DNA of 6,311 nucleotides, taken from Nitrospirota bacterium. GTDB lineage: Bacteria > Nitrospirota > Nitrospiria > Nitrospirales > Nitrospiraceae. Within the stretch, counting starts at the first letter, position 1. Every line of letters starts with the position of its first letter. The DNA lies in assembly GCA_016235225.1 (NCBI GenBank), contig JACRLS010000225.1:1-6311 (forward strand), written 5' to 3'. Below are positions 1-5,979 of this stretch, one piece after another. Under the pieces are notes generated by a model, which saw nothing but the letters and a program-made list of their open reading frames with translations, had not been told where the DNA came from and ran no database searches. The position numbers and the translations under genes were made by a program.

Positions 1-126
1 CATCTGCGATGGCAGGTCTTCCAGCCAGACTTGGCGGGGTTCCTGCGCTGACACAGGCTGACCAAGATGGGCGATCAGATGTGCCGTTACCAGGAAGATG
101 GCAGCCAACGAAGCGGGGCTCTGCAT
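1..126 (-). CDS. N-terminal part of an exported protein with signal peptide (cut by window edge)
   Basis: An ATG at 126-124 opens a frame that stays open to the window edge, giving 42 residues; the rest lies outside. It begins MQSPASLAAIFLVTAHLIAH and continues LGQPVSAQEPRQVW. This is a classic exported-protein layout: a hydrophobic core at about residues 7-21 and a VSA-QE signal peptidase I site after about residue 27. The n-region has no lysine or arginine, which weakens the prediction. An in-frame TGA lies four codons upstream, so this ATG is the first possible ATG start. A GGGGG run sits only one base before it, too close for a normal ribosome site. It lies 101 bp beyond the receiver gene on the same strand and may have its own promoter. 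The function cannot be told from this fragment. It is likely periplasmic or outer-membrane linked. Confidence 0.55.
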   Translation of the reverse strand, partial: MQSPASLAAIFLVTAHLIAHLGQPVSAQEPRQVWLEDLPSQM

Positions 127-134
127 ACCCCCGT

Positions 135-163
135 ATCATACACCGGTGTCAGCCAGGGCCCAA
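135..163 (-). promoter_or_regulatory. Possible sigma-70 promoter for the exported protein gene
   Basis: On the minus strand, TTGGGC (163-158) and TATGAT (140-135) are separated by exactly 17 bases. The -10 box matches the consensus at five of six positions, the -35 box at only three. The -10 box ends eight bases before the ATG at 126, so a transcript from here would have almost no leader. Either the mRNA is leaderless, the true start is further downstream, or the match is chance. Confidence 0.35.
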
Positions 164-227
164 CCGTTCCGTGCTTTTCGTACGCGAGGAGTGAATGAAG
201 AGAGAGACTGTTGGCGGTGAGGCCTGG

Positions 228-641
228 CTATCCCGTCTTCACGAGCGGCGGGGTGACTAGGGCGAGCAGGTCGGTGACGTTGAAGGGTTTCAGCAGGTAG
301 CCGATGGCGCCTTGTTCTTTGGCGGCGAGCGCGGATTCCAGGCTGCCCTGGCAGGTAATGATAATGACGTCGAGGTTGGGCCAGGCCCGCTTGACGTCTT
401 TTAAGAGGTCGATGCCGTTCCGGTCGGGGAGCGCGAGGTCAAGCGTCATCGTATCAATTCGGTGAGAGCGGAGAATATCCGTCGCGGCTTCCGCGCTGTC
501 GGCCGTGAAGACCTTGAAGAACGGGCGCAAGATCGTTGCCAGTGCCACGCGCGGCCCGCGTTCGTCCTCCACGATCAGCACGGATCGACTCGGAGGGCCC
601 TGTGATCCCGTTTGTCTCCCCACCGTATTTCGAGCACCCAT
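228..641 (-). CDS. Stand-alone response regulator receiver protein
   Basis: A 137-residue protein that is almost entirely one CheY-like receiver domain, from about residue 18 to the end. The phosphorylation machinery is complete: acidic pair E25-D26 in VLIVEDERG, phospho-acceptor D68 in TLDLALPDRNG, switch T96 in VIIITCQGS, and K118 in YLLKPF. There is no DNA-binding or enzymatic output domain, so it probably passes phosphate or signal by protein contact in the cytoplasm. The start at 641 is the only ATG near the domain and leaves a short flexible 18-residue lead. The frame stays open to 923, but that stretch is rich in R, S, P and G and does not resemble protein. No strong ribosome site is visible. 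No partner histidine kinase is in view. The ending FNVTDLLALV resembles lone receivers I recall from Nitrospira, which is recollection only. Confidence 0.88.
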   Translation of the reverse strand: MGARNTVGRQTGSQGPPSRSVLIVEDERGPRVALATILRPFFKVFTADSAEAATDILRSHRIDTMTLDLALPDRNGIDLLKDVKRAWPNLDVIIITCQGSLESALAAKEQGAIGYLLKPFNVTDLLALVTPPLVKTG

Positions 642-782
642 TCGAGATCTGATCCCAGGTCCCAACGTCCGGAACCAGAGGGCCTCACCGGGTTGCAGTT
701 TCAGGCGTGCACTCGTGCGAGATCTCGCTTCTGCCGCGATCGCCTGCCTCTGCCGGGCACGCAGACAGGCGGATCCGCTGCT

Positions 783-844
783 GGGCACCCATTGCGGGGG
801 TACCTGTTGCCTCTTCGTTGCAACGGGTCCCTGCAATGGGTCCC
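783..844. repeat. Short repeats of the CAAYGGGTCCC type
   Basis: CAACGGGTCCC (821-831) and CAATGGGTCCC (834-844) form a near-perfect tandem pair. GGGCACCCATTG (783-794) is the inverted form of the second copy apart from one extra C, so 783-844 can fold. The palindrome CGTTGCAACG lies at 816-825. TGCAACGGGT occurs at 819-828 and again at 924-933. Confidence 0.5.
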
Positions 845-940
845 GGCCTGCCGGCTCGCTGCTCGGGCGGTCACCGTACTGCTGGGGGACCGGCGCTCTT
901 CCGGGGACCCGGTGCTCCTCCAATGCAACGGGTGATGCAC

Positions 941-969
941 CTGTCCCTGTCCTGAAGACAACGGGACAG
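941..969. repeat. Strong hairpin in the gene-poor gap
   Basis: CTGTCCC (941-947) pairs with GGGACAG (963-969). Inside it TGTC (948-951) pairs with GACA (957-960) around a five-base CTGAA loop, leaving a two-base AC bulge at 961-962. Outside it GGTG (931-934) can pair with CACC (970-973) across a six-base bulge. No T-run follows on either strand, so it is not an ordinary intrinsic terminator. Confidence 0.5.
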
Positions 970-984
970 CACCGCTGCTGATGG

Positions 985-1007
985 CGGAGCCAGTCCCCTG
1001 GGCTCCG
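985..1007. repeat. Second hairpin in the gene-poor gap
   Basis: CGGAGCC (985-991) pairs perfectly with GGCTCCG (1001-1007) around a nine-base loop. It stands 15 bases from the hairpin at 941-969. The direct repeat CTCCGTGCG at 1003-1011 and 1016-1024 (13-base period) overlaps its right arm. No T-run follows. Confidence 0.45.
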
Positions 1008-1248
1008 TGCGTGGACTCCGTGCGCCGGTCTCGCAATGCGGCTATGCGATTTCGCGATGAATCCTCATGAACAATATTGCTGGCGATCAGAGAGTAGAGG
1101 GAGCAAAGCTAATGCCGTGCTCGTGGGTAGGGCCGAAAAGACGCAAGTGGCTGGAAGATCAGGGGCCTTGGTGAAACAGGATGAATCGAGAGTGAATGCG
1201 TTTGAGCGGCCCTGGATGCCGGGTCCTACAGGCGTTCGTGATGTCGGG

Positions 1249-1265
1249 TCGGAGAATTCCTCCGA
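1249..1265. repeat. Small hairpin TCGGAG/CTCCGA
   Basis: TCGGAG (1249-1254) and CTCCGA (1260-1265) flank the five-base loop AATTC. A similar small stem, CCCTTC (1317-1322) with GAAGGG (1327-1332), lies about 50 bases further on. Both fall between the end of the NlpC-like gene and the receiver gene. Neither is followed by a T-run. Confidence 0.35.
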
Positions 1266-1395
1266 AGCTGCTAAAAATCAAGTGCTTTTCGGTATATGGC
1301 TGCCTCTGGAGGAATCCCCTTCACTCGAAGGGCGTAGACGAGGGGGAGTGGCGGCGTCCTCCTGCGGCTAAGGGAGCCGGGAAGCCTGGCGTGGA

Positions 1396-2175
1396 TCAAA
1401 ACTCCCGCAGGCAGGCATGGGGTTGTCCCACCCAATAAAGACCCCGGGGTTTGGCTGAGGCGCGGACCCTGCCATCACCAGCCGGAACCGGCTTTTCATA
1501 GTACTGGTGCCACCAGCGTGCGGCCTGCCAGATGGCCTCAGGACAACTGGCCCTTGTCGCGAGGCCGGGGGTGAGCTCAAGCCCCAGGGCGGCGAACACG
1601 GCTTCGGCAAACGCTGCCGACGGAACGCCTTTCCCGTTCAGCATGGGGTTGGTCGGCAATCCCGCACCCCATGCGAACCCGAGCCAGGGGAGAATCAGAG
1701 CCGTGAGGTCGAGCAGGCCGCGCTCCCGTTGAATCCTGAGGATCGCATCGCAGACTGTTTCGCCCGGCGCCTCCTGGACGGGGAACCGCAGGAGGCCCAG
1801 GTTTGGGAATCGGTTCCGATCGTCATACCGATTCAACGGGACGGTCCGGATGCCGTTCGAGGCGGGCATGTCGGTAAATCCTCCCGGCGGGTCGAGTGCG
1901 ACTTCGTGCATCTCCACGCCGGCGTCGCACCGCATGGCAATGGCCACGTGGGACCAGTAGCTCGGCGTCATGTCATGGCGCACATGGCTTTGTGCCACCC
2001 GTATCTGGAAATGAAGCAGATCCGTGCCGCCGATCAGGATCAGCGTCCCGTCGACCGACTCGCCCTTGTGAAGTAATTGCCGTAGTGCGCCGGCGAGCAA
2101 AGGGCGCCTCGCCGCTTTTTGTTCGACCAACGCCGGATTCTTTCGCTGCGCACTCGATCGTCGGGACGAAATCAT
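1396..2175 (-). CDS. Putative NlpC/P60-like (YiiX-type) protein
   Basis: A 259-residue protein with no signal peptide or clear membrane segment, so probably cytoplasmic. The segment DGTLILIGGTDLL (residues 42-54), the motif YWSHVAIAM around H76, and the acidic HEVALDPPGGF around E91 resemble the His and acidic parts of circularly permuted NlpC/P60 proteins of the YiiX kind. Those are papain-fold hydrolases or amidases acting on peptide, amide or lipid substrates. In the later motif, where the family carries its nucleophile in a CS-x-F pattern, this protein has VPSAAFAEAVFAALG, with S186 as the nearest match. The only nearby cysteine, C211, lies in another context. Activity is therefore uncertain. 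The ATG at 2175 is well supported: GGAGG lies five bases upstream, and it overlaps the phosphatase stop in an ATGA junction, implying coupled translation. A frame open to 3585 would fuse it with the upstream gene, but that is an artefact of a base insertion there. Confidence 0.8.
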   Translation of the reverse strand: MISSRRSSAQRKNPALVEQKAARRPLLAGALRQLLHKGESVDGTLILIGGTDLLHFQIRVAQSHVRHDMTPSYWSHVAIAMRCDAGVEMHEVALDPPGGFTDMPASNGIRTVPLNRYDDRNRFPNLGLLRFPVQEAPGETVCDAILRIQRERGLLDLTALILPWLGFAWGAGLPTNPMLNGKGVPSAAFAEAVFAALGLELTPGLATRASCPEAIWQAARWWHQYYEKPVPAGDGRVRASAKPRGLYWVGQPHACLREF

Positions 2176-2180
2176 GGAGC

Positions 2181-2185
2181 CCTCC
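2181..2185 (-). promoter_or_regulatory. Ribosome binding site of the NlpC-like gene
   Basis: GGAGG on the minus strand, five bases before the ATG at 2175. It supports starting the gene here rather than inside the long open frame extending upstream, and it lies within the last codons of the phosphatase gene. Confidence 0.7.
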
Positions 2186-2614
2186 GTGGCAAGGTGACCG
2201 TATAGGTTCCTTGTTGAATGGGATGGTGGGGTGAGCTCTGGGCAATGGCCCAGGCGATGGCCTGGACGTCGACGGATTGGTCCGTTTGCGTGAAGCCCAG
2301 CGTCGCAAAGTGATTGACGGTCGGTCCGCCGTCGGGTGGCGTCCATTGGACGGTTTCGACATCCAGGCGAGGCAGCGCGCCGGCTTTGACAGGAAAGTGT
2401 TCGGGAGCCCGCGTGAATGACCCGCCCACCGACTTGTCTACCAGCGCAAGTGGAGAGGAGATGATCTCCACGAACGGCAAACCGCTGGGCAGGCGCGTGA
2501 CGGCCAGCCGGCCACAATGAATGTCCCCCGCGAGCAGGAGCAGGGCGCGACGGGACCGCTGCACGGATTGAGCCAGCGGCGCATACTGAGCGTAATTTTC
2601 GATCGACCGGGCCT

Positions 2615-2616
2615 CC
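2615..2616 (-). other. Frameshift site (one extra G) in the phosphatase gene
   Basis: On the minus strand the sequence reads TGG ATC GAA GGA GGC. Upstream codons encode real phosphatase sequence in this frame. Downstream, sensible protein resumes only one base later (GAG GCC CGG TCG ATC GAA). Deleting either G of this GG pair joins the two halves without any gap. Confidence 0.85.
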
Positions 2617-3510
2617 TTCGATCCACTGTTGGAGCTCGGTCAGCACGGCCGGGGTCATGAAGTTCCGGTCGCCTTCTTCCCGACCGAATCGGGTGTCGGC
2701 GAAAAAGACATCCAGGGGGCCGACGGACAACCTCAGGCCGGCCGTCAGGGGGGCAGAGCCCACTGATTGAAACGACCGGTACAATCCCGTGGCGATTGCC
2801 GCCCATTCCCGTCGCTCCGACACGCTCCGGGAGAGGAGGAGCGGGCTCCAGTTCGGGTGATTGTTCCAGAATTCGTGGTCGTCGGCGAGAAAACAGTTTG
2901 CCCCGCGAGCCAGGAGCGCCGAGAAGCCGTTCGAGGCGTCGCCTTGCGTCCATGTGGCCACATATTTGTTGAGGAGACGCGCCGAGAGACGCCCCGACTC
3001 ATGGGGAAGCACTTCGTACCAGGGGTTGTCGAGATACACCTGATCGCCGCACAGAATCTTGAGGTCGGGTTGATAGAAGGCCGGCAGGTTCAGCGTGTTC
3101 AGTCCGGCGAGGCCCGCCTGATCCTGGTACCAGGCGAAGCAGGAGCCGAGCCACAGGGTCCAAGGCTTTCCCGAGGCATGGGGAAGCCTGACCGGAAGCG
3201 CGCGGACGCGGGCCTGTGCCTGGGCCTCGACAACCGCGGCACGAAGATCATAGGACGTGCCCGGGCTGAGTGGCGTCAACGTGAGTCGTTGCGTCCAGAT
3301 GGTCCGCTCGCTCGCTGGAAGACGACCATCGGCATCCACCACGCGCCATTCTGTCGCGGGGAGCGGCCAGGTGCGTGTGCTGGACTGCACCAAGCCGCTC
3401 TGCGGCCGTTGCGCACTCCCGAAGACGGCGCACCACAACTCTGCGCTCGTGGTTGTGGCCTGGTGTGGAACCAAGACGAGTCTCATTTCTCGTTCATGAG
3501 CAGCGGGTCT

Positions 3511-3617
3511 GTTTGGTTTGTCTGGTTTGTTCAGTTTGTCTCGTGCTTCTGGTTGAACAGAAACAACCAGACAAACCTGATACACGAGACAAACCAGGCA
3601 GACCAGACAAACCGAAC
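3511..3617. repeat. Long imperfect inverted repeat made of CAAACCAGA-like units
   Basis: Arms 3511-3545 and 3583-3617 are complementary at 29 of 35 positions, with runs such as GTTTGTCTCGTG/CACGAGACAAAC. In the centre CTGGTTG (3549-3555) and CAACCAG (3564-3570) form a perfect seven-base stem with an eight-base loop. Both arms consist of degenerate copies of a short unit like TGGTTTGTC, so one arm is almost pure G/T with some C and the other almost pure A/C with some G. It fills most of the gap between the lipoprotein gene (ends 3644) and the phosphatase start (3486). Transcribed, it would fold into a stem of about 40 base pairs. No T-run marks it as a simple terminator. Confidence 0.8.
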
Positions 3618-3643
3618 CAACCAGAGAAACCAGTCTTCTTCCT

Positions 3644-4592
3644 TCAACAATCTATGCAAATCGTGTCGCCGGTCTTCGGCTCAACCAGGCTTGGTGGCGT
3701 CACCCGCCGGCGATTGGAAGTCATCAGTTCCTCGACGAAGGCCTCGTATCGGGCGAACGGGACGAACGCCATCCCCTGGTGCGGGTCTTCTCCGTGGAGA
3801 TAGGGCTGAAAGAAATCATCATAGTGGCTGAGCACGATCCGCTTGGGCTGGAGGCGATCCAATAGGCTTTTGGGATAGTCCGTCACCTTATCCCAGCCAG
3901 GCACGCAGAGGATGGCGACATCGATCGGATGTTGGCGCAGGAATTCATCAGGGATCGCCCGCACGACAGTCGGCTCGCTGGCGGCGCCGTTGATGAAGAC
4001 TCGGGCGGCGATCTGATCCTGCTCGCCCAGGAAGTCGACCATGAACATGAGCGTCCGGCCGAGCTTGTAATCCCAGGCATCGGCCGGCGGGGACCTGCGG
4101 GGTTCCGTGACTTCGCCGTCCATGAACGTCAGACCGAAGACATGCGGGGCATGGTTGCTGAGAAACGGCGTCACCACGACTCGCCCGGCGCGAATGGGCC
4201 GGCCGAGGTGTGGGGGCGCGTCGGCGACCCGAAAGTCGAGGGCCGTCGGCGACAGCCCCAGAAGAATGTTGTACGCCGTCCGGCTGCCGACGTAGATGGG
4301 CTGCCGGGGCGAGGTGCGCAGGTAGTAGCCCAGATCCATCAGATGATCGTAATGGGCGTGCCCGATCAGCACGAAGCGCGTGGTCTCAGGCAGGGCCGGG
4401 AGCACCGCCTTGATGCGAGTCTCGTCCGGCTGGAAGTCGGCGCCCACCAGCGAGCCGGCCACCCCAGAACGCTCTGCGATGTCCCGGATGATCGCTGTCT
4501 CGGGGCTGGCCCGGCATGACGGTGCGGCTGCACCCGGCTGAGACGGTCATGAGAACGGTGAGGAGGACGAAGAGGAGGCGCGTCCGTTTCAT
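3644..4592 (-). pseudogene. Metallo-beta-lactamase-fold lipoprotein, split by a one-base insertion
   Basis: Repaired, this encodes a 315-residue lipoprotein. It begins MKRTRLLFVLLTVLMTVSAG followed by C21, a type II signal peptide with lipobox SAGC, so the mature protein should be anchored outside the cytoplasm. The enzyme part carries HAHYDH (H78, H80, D82, H83), SNHAPH (H147, H150) and LSHYDDFF (H256), the metal-ligand motifs of metallo-beta-lactamase-fold hydrolases. FINGA at about 200-204 sits where an acidic bridging ligand is often found. The substrate is unknown. In the given sequence the signal-peptide frame is lost after Q29-P30, because a C4 run at 4505-4502 has one base too many. 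Removing a C restores PGQPETAIIRDIAERSG leading into the enzyme. Without repair only a 272-codon frame from GTG 4462 remains, with no export signal. The start at 4592 is supported by an ATGA overlap with the regulator's stop. I do not see the usual glycine-rich first strands, so a larger N-terminal deletion is possible. Confidence 0.8.
4502..4505 (-). other. Frameshift site (C run) in the lipoprotein gene
   Basis: On the minus strand CAG CCC CGA GAC continues the signal-peptide frame into poor protein (HPGHRRAFWGG). One base fewer in the C run gives CAG CCC GAG ACA GCG ATC ATC, which flows into the metallo-beta-lactamase frame. The enzyme frame has no ATG upstream and meets a TGA at about 4548. 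Confidence 0.75.
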
Positions 4593-5956
4593 TCGGCCGA
4601 TTTGAGGCCCATTTGCTTGATGAGTCGCGCGAGGTAGGTGCGTTGCAGGCCGAGCACCTCGGCCGCGCGCGTCTGGCTCCCTCCCGCCCGCGCGAGGGCC
4701 TGTCGAATGATCCGTTTCTTATGGCCCTCGACGGATTCATGAAACGGCTGATCCAGGTCGGCCAGGCCTTCCCGGGGCGCGACGGCTGAGGTGAGGGCCA
4801 AATCCTCGGCCTCGATTACTTTGCCTTCCGACAACACGGCGGCCCGCTCCAGGACGTTTTGCAATTCCCGCACGTTACCCGGCCAGCCGTAACTCATCAA
4901 GGCGTTGAGCGCCTCAGGAGACAGGCGCAGTCCGGGCTTCTTCGTTTCGGCGGCGTAGCGCTTCATGAAGAACTCCGCCAGGGCGGGAAGATCGTCGGGT
5001 CGTTCGCGGAGCGGTGGGAGCGTCAGCGTGACGACGTTGAGGCGGAAGTAGAGATCCTCGCGAAATGTTCCGGCCGCGACGGCCTGCTTGAGATCCTTGT
5101 TCGTGGCGGCGATCACGCGAATGTTGACGCGCACCATGCGGACGCCGCCGACCCGGTGGAACTCATGATCTTGGAGGACCCGCAACAACGAGGCCTGGAG
5201 ATTCATCGGCATGTCGCCGATCTCATCCAGGAAAACGGTCCCGCCGTCGGCCATCTCGATTTTGCCCTTCTGCAGCCGGTCCGCCCCGGTGAAGGCGCCT
5301 TTCTCATGGCCGAACAGTTCGTTTTCGAGCAGGCTCTCTGTGAGCGCCACGCAGTTGATCACCACGAAGGGCATGCTGCGCCGGGGGCTCCACTGGTGGA
5401 CCGAGCGCGCGAAGAGCTCCTTGCCCGTTCCGCTCTCACCGAGCAGCAACACGCCGGCATCGGAGTTGGCGGCTCGTTGCGCCAGGGCGATCACCGACGT
5501 CATGGAGGCGCTCTTGGCGATGATATGGGCGTAGCGGGAGGCGACGTCGTCCTGCAGAGAGGCGACCTGGCGCGTGAGCGACTCGCGTTCGAGGGCCTTC
5601 TCAATGACGATCTCGAGGTAGTCGGCGTCGAAGGGCTTGGTGAGAAAATCGTAGGCGCCCTGTTTCATCGCCTCGACGGCGGCATGGATGGTGCCGTGGG
5701 CGGTCATCACGATGACGGGCAGATCGTGCCCGTACTTGCGCAGCGGCGCCAACCGTTTGAGGACGTCGATGCCGGTGACCCGGGGCATCTCCAGGTCCAG
5801 CAGCATGAGGCGGGGCGTTTCTTGTTCGACGAGTTCGAGGGCGCGCTGTCCGTCGGGAGCCGAGACCGTCTGGTAGCCGAGCGCCTCCAGCCGATCGCAC
5901 AACATCACGACGATGTCGGGGTCATCATCGACCACAAGGATCTTGGGTTTCATCAT
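4589..5956 (-). CDS. NtrC-family sigma-54-dependent response regulator
   Basis: A 455-residue cytoplasmic transcription activator with all three NtrC modules. Receiver, residues 4-122: acidic D10-D12, phospho-acceptor D54 in MLLDLEMP, T85 in VIVMTAHGT, K107 in FLTKPFD. AAA+ domain, about 143-375: Walker A GESGTGKE (173-180), the sigma-54 contact loop GAFTGA (220-225), Walker B GGTVFLDE (238-245), arginine-finger region FREDLYFRLN (298-307), and sensor II GWPGNVREL (357-365). C-terminal Fis-type helix-turn-helix, about 412-452: SQTRAAEVLGLQRTYLARLI. Every key residue is present, so it should remodel RNA polymerase-sigma-54 when phosphorylated. The start at 5956 gives MMKPKILVVDDD, a normal receiver beginning; the second ATG is equally possible, and no clear ribosome site is seen. 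Its TGA overlaps the lipoprotein ATG, so the two are translated together. No sensor kinase lies in the window. Its targets cannot be deduced. Confidence 0.97.
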   Translation of the reverse strand: MMKPKILVVDDDPDIVVMLCDRLEALGYQTVSAPDGQRALELVEQETPRLMLLDLEMPRVTGIDVLKRLAPLRKYGHDLPVIVMTAHGTIHAAVEAMKQGAYDFLTKPFDADYLEIVIEKALERESLTRQVASLQDDVASRYAHIIAKSASMTSVIALAQRAANSDAGVLLLGESGTGKELFARSVHQWSPRRSMPFVVINCVALTESLLENELFGHEKGAFTGADRLQKGKIEMADGGTVFLDEIGDMPMNLQASLLRVLQDHEFHRVGGVRMVRVNIRVIAATNKDLKQAVAAGTFREDLYFRLNVVTLTLPPLRERPDDLPALAEFFMKRYAAETKKPGLRLSPEALNALMSYGWPGNVRELQNVLERAAVLSEGKVIEAEDLALTSAVAPREGLADLDQPFHESVEGHKKRIIRQALARAGGSQTRAAEVLGLQRTYLARLIKQMGLKSAE

Positions 5957-5979
5957 GACGTTGGGAACAAGAAACGATG

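Larger units (their letters stand above)
642..1395. other. Long gene-poor stretch with hairpins and short repeats
   Basis: These 754 bases separate the NlpC-like gene from the receiver gene. Both strands have open frames of 80-111 codons, but their translations are rich in R, S, P, G and C and show no domain, signal peptide or good ribosome site, so I call no gene. The left half (about 780-1025) is packed with short direct and inverted repeats, listed separately. The right half (about 1040-1300) is visibly more A+T-rich than its neighbours. It could be a long leader for the receiver gene, an eroded gene, or a structured RNA. I could not match it to a known RNA family. Confidence 0.5.
2172..3486 (-). 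pseudogene. PhoD-like metallophosphatase, split by a one-base insertion
   Basis: Repaired, this encodes 437 residues of a PhoD-type metal-dependent phosphatase or phosphodiesterase. Residues 1 to about 95 look like the beta-sandwich that precedes the catalytic domain in PhoD proteins (PLSPGTSYDLRAAV). The catalytic domain follows: LWLGSCF with C116, a metal ligand position in Bacillus PhoD; GDQVYLD (147-153); ADDHEFWNN (201-209); FFADTR (261-266). The frame then breaks after E290. One extra G at 2615/2616 (GAAGGAGGCC) shifts it; removing it restores WIEEARSIENYAQY and the final metal motif LLLAGDIHCGR (D321, H323). The restored frame ends at 2172 with TGA overlapping the next ATG. The start at 3486 (MRLVLVPHQ) is chosen because the 33 codons before it lie in an intergenic inverted repeat. 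No Sec or Tat signal is visible, unlike classic exported PhoD. It may be intact in the organism if the extra base is an assembly error. Confidence 0.85.

Noticed and set aside
535..560. TGGCACT on the minus strand as half of a sigma-54 promoter.
   Set aside because: It lies inside the receiver coding sequence, and the GC element at the required spacing is missing.
642..923. Open extension of the receiver gene up to an ATG at 923 (94 more residues).
   Set aside because: The extension is rich in R, S, P, G and Q with no domain character. Receiver proteins usually start just before the first strand, and the ATG at 641 fits that.
1095..1165. Resemblance to a cyclic-di-GMP (GEMM) riboswitch: GCAAAGC at 1099-1105 and CCGAAAAGACGCAAG nearby.
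   Set aside because: The GAAA is not flanked by a complementary stem and the conserved core pieces are not in the right order. No suitable gene follows on the plus strand.
1036..1438. Plus-strand open frames of 111 and 80 codons in the gene-poor gap.
   Set aside because: No domain, signal peptide or convincing ribosome site, and the translations look like non-coding G+C-rich DNA. The second also runs into the NlpC-like gene.
1396..3585. A single 729-codon protein joining phosphatase and NlpC-like domains.
   Set aside because: The middle of about 145 codons is a shadow frame. The real phosphatase C-terminus, including GDIHCGR, lies in the adjacent frame and ends in an ATGA overlap with the next start.
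3487..3585. N-terminal extension of the phosphatase (33 codons beginning MYQVCLVV).
   Set aside because: It lies in the left arm and centre of the inverted repeat at 3511-3617, and its residues simply translate the repeat units.
3511..3617. Intrinsic terminator of the lipoprotein gene, or a CRISPR-like array.
   Set aside because: There is no T-run after the stem. The units are short, degenerate and without spacers, so neither call holds.
2767..3831. A 354-codon open frame on the plus strand.
   Set aside because: It is opposite the phosphatase motifs, runs through the inverted repeat and ends inside the lipoprotein gene. Its translation has no recognisable domain.
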